Part shown: piece after piece, positions 60,355 to 64,000 of the stretch | Position numbering within the stretch: the stretch's first letter is position 1 | Layout: each line of letters starts with the position of its first letter | DNA from: Myxococcales bacterium | GTDB taxonomy: Bacteria > Myxococcota_A > UBA796 > GCA-2862545 | Reading direction: 5' to 3' | Length of the DNA: 64,000 nt | NCBI GenBank assembly: GCA_019634415.1 | Contig: JAHQVJ010000021.1 | Location: 54,025 to 118,024 of the forward strand | Made by a program: the position numbers and the translations under genes | Notes under the pieces: model-generated | The model's input: only the letters and a program-made list of their open reading frames with translations | What the model was told of the DNA's origin: nothing | Databases searched by the model: none

Positions 60355-61800
60355 TCACTGCACGGACAGCTCGAAGCTCCCTCCCCCACTCGCGCGCCCG
60401 TCCACCACGATGAGGTAGACGGCGCCCTCCTGCGCCTCCAGCGCCACCAGGGACTGCTCCACCTTGTCGTGGTCGTCGTTGCAGACGACCTCCTGGCCCC
60501 CACATCCGTCGAGCACGTACAGGACGGTGTCGAATCCGGAGCCCTCGGTGGACAGCTCGTAGGTGCCGGTGGACGGAGCCACCCACTGAATCGACAGATC
60601 CTCCCCCTGACCGTCCAAGGCACAGCTCCCGAGGGCGTCGTCGCCTGCACCCACGGTACTGTCGGAGAACAGGGCATCGCCGAGCTCGATCACACGGTCG
60701 GCACAGGGCAGCACGCACACGGACTGCTCGGTGCAGTCCGGATCGGCGCAGTCGACGAGCCCGTCACAGTCATCGTCGGCACCGCTGTCGCAGATCTCGA
60801 CGGCGTTCGGGTGGGCGCGAGGATCGACGTCGTCGCAGTCTCCGGTGGCCGCGGCGGCATCGGGCGGCCGCAGGCAGGAGAAGGCCATGGCATCCCCGAC
60901 GCCGTAGCCGTCTCCATCGGCATCGAAGTACCAGCTCCGGAAGACGTTCACCGCGGGGTCCTTGTCGTCGCAGTCTCCCCCGACGTGCGACGACACACCG
61001 GGGACCGCCTCGCACGCGAACAGCGGCAAGGCCCCATTGCCATACCCGTCCCCATCCTGGTCCACGTACAGGGGCAGCTGGGACTCGGGGTTCACCGAGT
61101 CGTCCTCGTCGTCCACCAAGGTGTCGCAGTCGTTGTCGACCCCATCACAGTCCTCGGGAGCACCCGGGTAGATCGTGTCGGAGGCGTCGTTGCAGTCGGT
61201 GTTGTCGGCCACCGAGGTGGGGCTGGGCGGATTGCAGCGCCGGACCCAGAACTGGGAGCTGCCGAAGCCATCGCCGTCGTAGTCGACGTGCCAGCTCACG
61301 AACGTGGTGGTGTCGACGTCGGGATCGGCGTCGTCCGCCAGGCCATCGCAGTCGTCGTCGCGGTAGCTGTTGCACACCTCCACCGCACCCGGAAAGACGC
61401 TGCTCTCAGCGTCGTTGCAGTCGCCGGCCAGCGGGATGAACTCCGGCTCGGGCGCACGGCACAGCGGTGGGGTCTGGCTCCGCGGATCCCCGAAGCCATC
61501 CCCATCTCGATCGGCGTACCACGGAAGCTTGGCGAAGGTCTCGTCCACGACACCGTCGCAGTCGTTGTCCACCAGATCGCACCGCTCGGCCATGTGCGGA
61601 TGGATCCGCGGGTGTGTGTCGTCGCAGTCGGCATCGTTGGTGGACTGGCCCACACCGGGCGTGCACACCCAGCCCACCCCGACGCCGGATCCGAAGCCGT
61701 CGCCGTCGTGATCCTCGTAGACGAAGTGCATGTCGTAGGAGGAGCAGAGCGCAGGACTTCCCTGCACTCCGCACCCCATCATCGCCAGCAGAGCCGTCAT
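60355..61800 (-). CDS. MopE-type metal-binding repeat lipoprotein
   Basis: A 481-residue surface lipoprotein with signal MTALLAMMGC (Cys10). It carries about six MopE-like modules, each with D-x-D-G-D-G-x-G, DCDD..., P-x-A-x-E-x-C-D and DDDCDG-V-D (HPHMAERCDLVDNDCDGVVDE, WYADRDGDGFGD). The family's namesake binds copper in Methylococcus, but these repeats are common in Myxococcota with no proved role. Residues 385-481 form a PPC-like beta domain (GTYELSTEGSGFDTVLYVLDGCGGQEVVCNDDHDK). It begins seven bases after the stop of the next MopE gene, so the two are one operon. Confidence 0.88.
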   Translation of the reverse strand: MTALLAMMGCGVQGSPALCSSYDMHFVYEDHDGDGFGSGVGVGWVCTPGVGQSTNDADCDDTHPRIHPHMAERCDLVDNDCDGVVDETFAKLPWYADRDGDGFGDPRSQTPPLCRAPEPEFIPLAGDCNDAESSVFPGAVEVCNSYRDDDCDGLADDADPDVDTTTFVSWHVDYDGDGFGSSQFWVRRCNPPSPTSVADNTDCNDASDTIYPGAPEDCDGVDNDCDTLVDDEDDSVNPESQLPLYVDQDGDGYGNGALPLFACEAVPGVSSHVGGDCDDKDPAVNVFRSWYFDADGDGYGVGDAMAFSCLRPPDAAAATGDCDDVDPRAHPNAVEICDSGADDDCDGLVDCADPDCTEQSVCVLPCADRVIELGDALFSDSTVGAGDDALGSCALDGQGEDLSIQWVAPSTGTYELSTEGSGFDTVLYVLDGCGGQEVVCNDDHDKVEQSLVALEAQEGAVYLIVVDGRASGGGSFELSVQ

Positions 61801-61807
61801 TGCGGAG

Positions 61808-63598
61808 TCATTCTCGCACGAAGATGAACCAAGCGCCCGTCGCGGGCACGGTGCTACCACACTTCTCCAGCCCGTTGTCCTCGCCCCAGTCGGTACCATC
61901 GAAGCGGTTGCCCAGGATGCCCCGATCATCGAAGTCGATGGCGAAGTCGGAGGTGTCGGTGCAGAAGTCTTCCCCCTCGAGGAAGCCCGAGTTCCAGTCG
62001 TCGCCGACGGGCAGGAAGGCATTGGCGATGTTGTCGTTGCGAGCAGGCGCAGGCGTGTCGTATCCCGCCCCGTTGAGCTCGTTGAAGCAGCTATCGGCGT
62101 CGGTGCCGGCCGTGATCTCGCTGTACCAGAAGATGTCGTAGAACGACAGATCCACGTCCATCGTCTTCGACGTGGGGTCCACCTTGCATGCGAAGCGAAT
62201 GTCGGAGACCGTCGGAATCACGTCCACCAGGCCATCGAAGATCTCGGTGTGTCCGATGCTGGGCTCCAGCGTCGCCAGATCGTCGTAGTACGACGACGTG
62301 CCGGCATCGTCGAGGGGCGTCTGTCGGGTGCTGGCCACGAGGGTCCAGCCGCCGCCATCGGTGCTCATGTCGCAGTACAGCTCGGTGGGCACGCCCCCCA
62401 CGTCGAGCACGTACGCACCGTCGGTTGCGGTGGGATCGGCGTCCATCAGCTCCTGGCAGGTGCGGTGGCAGGGCTTGTCGAAGCCGTCGCAGTTCTGATC
62501 GATGCCGTCTTCGCAGATCTCGGGCTCGATGGGGCTGACGTCGGGGTTGTCGGGCTCGCAGTCCACTCCGTTCTGAGCAGGCGCGAGCGGTCCGTGCTTC
62601 CCGATGGGCGGGCGAAGGCACTGGAACAGCACCTCGTCGCCCGTGCCCGAGCCATCTCCGTCGGTGTCGACGTACCAGCTCTGCTGGATGTTGGCCCAGG
62701 GATCGGCGTCGTCACAGTCCAGGTCGTTGTTGACGCCGTAGCAGGGGGTGGATCGGCAGGCGAGCGCTTCGAGTTTCGGATCTCCGAAGCCGTCACAGTC
62801 CGAGTCGGCGGGTAGCAGGATCTGACCGGAGGGGTCGATAGTGGACGTGCTGCCATTGAGATCGCTGTTCGGGTCGTCGTCGTAGTCGTCGACGAGGGTG
62901 TCGCAGTCGTTGTCGACGTTGTCGCACACTTCCTGAGCATCGGGATTGATCAGATCGTTGCGATCGTCGCAGTCCTCGGCGTTGGACACGAAGCGCGGCG
63001 GCGCGGCACAGCGCCGGACGGTGTCGAGGGGGTTCCCGAAGGTGTCCTCGTCGCGGTCTCGGTAGAAGGTGATGCGGGTGGTCGGGTCCACTCCCTCGTC
63101 CTGATCGTCGGCCCGACCGTCGCAGTCATCGTCGACGCCATTGCAGACCTCCCGCACCAGCGGGTTGATCATGGCGTTGCCATCATCGCAGTCACCGGAG
63201 ATCTGGGTGTAGATGGGACCAGGCGACAGGCAGGAGGTCTCGAAGGCCTCCGTGCTGCCATACCCATCCCCGTCGGCGTCCGGGTACCACGGCACCTTCG
63301 GATGGCTCTCGTCGACGAGCCCATTGCAGTCGTTGTCGAACAGGTCGCAGACCTCTTCGGCCCCTGGATTCACGACGGGGTTGTCATCGTCGCAGTCCAC
63401 GTTGTTGGCGGCCTCGCCAGCACTGGGCGCACACACGTACCCAAGCGGCGCCTCGGCATCGCCAAAGCCGTCCTCGTCGAGGTCGGCGTAGACGAACACC
63501 TCTTCGTACGGGGAGCAATCGGTGGTGGTGGTGCCGCCCCCGCACGCCGCTGCACCCAACCCGACACCGAAGACGAATAATCCTGTTTCAAGCCTCAT
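61808..63598 (-). CDS. MopE-repeat lipoprotein with fibrinogen-like C-terminal domain
   Basis: A 596-residue surface lipoprotein. GGGAGGG precedes ATG 63598, and MRLETGLFVFGVGLGAAAC is the signal (Cys19). About seven MopE-type modules (DLDEDGFGD, NPGAEEVCDLFDNDCNGLVDE and so on) occupy residues 25-375. Residues 380-596 start like a fibrinogen C-terminal domain (CQELMDADPTATDGAYVLDVGGVPTELYCDMSTDGGGWTLVAS) and end TGAWFIFVRE. Fibrinogen-like domains bind glycans or proteins outside the cell. The tail is nearly identical in pattern to that of the gene cut by the right edge, so they are tandem paralogs. Confidence 0.88.
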   Translation of the reverse strand: MRLETGLFVFGVGLGAAACGGGTTTTDCSPYEEVFVYADLDEDGFGDAEAPLGYVCAPSAGEAANNVDCDDDNPVVNPGAEEVCDLFDNDCNGLVDESHPKVPWYPDADGDGYGSTEAFETSCLSPGPIYTQISGDCDDGNAMINPLVREVCNGVDDDCDGRADDQDEGVDPTTRITFYRDRDEDTFGNPLDTVRRCAAPPRFVSNAEDCDDRNDLINPDAQEVCDNVDNDCDTLVDDYDDDPNSDLNGSTSTIDPSGQILLPADSDCDGFGDPKLEALACRSTPCYGVNNDLDCDDADPWANIQQSWYVDTDGDGSGTGDEVLFQCLRPPIGKHGPLAPAQNGVDCEPDNPDVSPIEPEICEDGIDQNCDGFDKPCHRTCQELMDADPTATDGAYVLDVGGVPTELYCDMSTDGGGWTLVASTRQTPLDDAGTSSYYDDLATLEPSIGHTEIFDGLVDVIPTVSDIRFACKVDPTSKTMDVDLSFYDIFWYSEITAGTDADSCFNELNGAGYDTPAPARNDNIANAFLPVGDDWNSGFLEGEDFCTDTSDFAIDFDDRGILGNRFDGTDWGEDNGLEKCGSTVPATGAWFIFVRE

Positions 63599-63640
63599 TA
63601 ATCCCTCCCGTACGACGCCGTAGGAAGGTAGCATGCAGAA

Positions 63641-63675
63641 AGGCCCGCCCGCGATAGAAATCGCAAGCGGGCCTC
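63641..63675 (-). terminator. Intrinsic terminator between tandem MopE/fibrinogen-like genes
   Basis: AGGCCCGC/GCGGGCCT with an inner GCGAT-AGAA-ATCGC stem makes a two-part hairpin. On the minus strand it is followed by TTTCT. It lies 38 bases after the stop of the partial gene. A second hairpin, AGGAGC/GCTCCT, sits just before it (63682-63698). Confidence 0.65.
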
Positions 63676-63712
63676 GGCTAGGAGCTCATGGCTCCTGGTG
63701 CACTCGAGCGCG

Positions 63713-64000
63713 CTACGGCTCTCGGACGAAGATGAACCAAGCGCCGGTGCTCGGGTAGGTGTTGCCGCACTTGCGGGTGCTGTCGTCCTCGCCCCAGTCC
63801 GTACCGTCGAGCTGGTTGCTGTCCATGCCGCGATCGTCGAAGTCCACGGTGAAGTCGCTGGAGTCCGTGCAGCTGTCCTCGCCCTCGAGGTAGCCCGCGT
63901 TCCAGTCGTCTCCCGCCGGAAGCCCCACACCTGCGATGTTGTCGTTCCGGGCAGGTGCCGGCGTGTCGTACCCCGCACCGTTCAGCTCGTTGAAGCAGCT
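63713..64000 (-). CDS. Fibrinogen-like domain protein, N-terminal part beyond window
   Basis: The last 95 residues of a protein that begins beyond the right edge. The sequence (SCFNELNGAGYDTPAPARNDNIAG...DDWNAGYLEGEDSCTDSSDFTVDFDDRG...DGTDWGEDDSTRKCG...GAWFIFVREP) aligns almost residue for residue with the end of the downstream MopE/fibrinogen-like gene, including all cysteines. It is therefore a tandem paralog, and probably also a surface lipoprotein with MopE modules, though that part is not visible. Confidence 0.8.
   Translation of the reverse strand, partial: SCFNELNGAGYDTPAPARNDNIAGVGLPAGDDWNAGYLEGEDSCTDSSDFTVDFDDRGMDSNQLDGTDWGEDDSTRKCGNTYPSTGAWFIFVREP

Noticed and set aside
1..64000. 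tRNA, rRNA, CRISPR arrays, transposases and phage genes
   Set aside because: Nothing with these signatures was seen by eye on either strand; a small RNA gene without obvious hallmarks could still be missed.

Overview
The window looks like chromosome of a high-GC, Gram-negative, delta-type bacterium, most likely an uncultured member of the Myxococcota or a close relative. The pointers are an LpxC (lipid A) gene, a CarD/CdnL protein very close to the Myxococcus type, soluble Ser/Thr protein kinases, a kinase fused to a SUMF1-like domain, FHA and TerB modules, many short-signal lipoproteins, and repeated MopE-type metal-binding motif and thrombospondin type 3 calcium-repeat surface proteins. Phylum placement is inferred from gene content. 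I see no rRNA, tRNA, CRISPR array, transposase or phage module.

Layout. 1-8.4 kb: a partial TPR gene divergent from a PEGA protein, a lipoprotein, a methyltransferase, lpxC, the ruvC-ruvA-ruvB operon with a coupled DUF192 lipoprotein, a HAD-IB phosphatase and a TerB-like protein. 8.4-16 kb: a membrane protein, a divergent carboxylesterase, a Tat-exported sulfatase, a three-gene minus-strand cluster, and a cyclic-nucleotide-domain/methyltransferase fusion. 16-23.8 kb: a long plus-strand run centred on a TerB-FHA-ABC transporter, with lipoproteins, a pilin-like protein, folK and a small transaldolase. 23.8-26.3 kb: a TetR regulator translationally coupled to etfB-etfA. 26.3-33.5 kb: a TPR membrane protein, lipoproteins (one behind a good sigma-54 promoter), an NhaD-type antiporter coupled to a BtpA-family gene, and a small SOS-box-preceded S24-like gene. 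33.5-42 kb: a large membrane-anchored protein with a highly structured leader, an acidic calcium-repeat lipoprotein, error-prone polymerase dnaE2, a CAP-domain lipoprotein and a sigma-70-family factor. 42-48.5 kb: a beta-helix lipoprotein, carD, cysS and an MltF-like transglycosylase. 48.5-54 kb: a signalling cluster (hybrid histidine kinase, PCMT-like protein, two Ser/Thr kinases, HNH-like protein). 54-64 kb: an RNase II/R-family exonuclease with an unusual N-terminus, an Ig-like/beta-barrel outer-membrane protein and a set of MopE/fibrinogen-like surface lipoproteins cut by the right edge.

The most unusual signals are non-coding. (1) A repeat of 37-70 bp sits at three convergent gene junctions (33.45, 48.50 and 57.35 kb); its CTGATCAG-like ends supply the TGA stop codons of both flanking genes each time. 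(2) A different 62-bp palindromic repeat occurs at 3.54, 27.27 and 30.15 kb; two copies are read in the same frame inside proteins, one of them LpxC. (3) A perfect 24-bp palindrome is centred on the annotated start codon of the sigma factor. (4) Four tandem perfect hairpins form the leader of the 35-kb gene. (5) A GTTC-N7-GTTC SOS-type box precedes the S24-like gene, and part of it recurs upstream of dnaE2.
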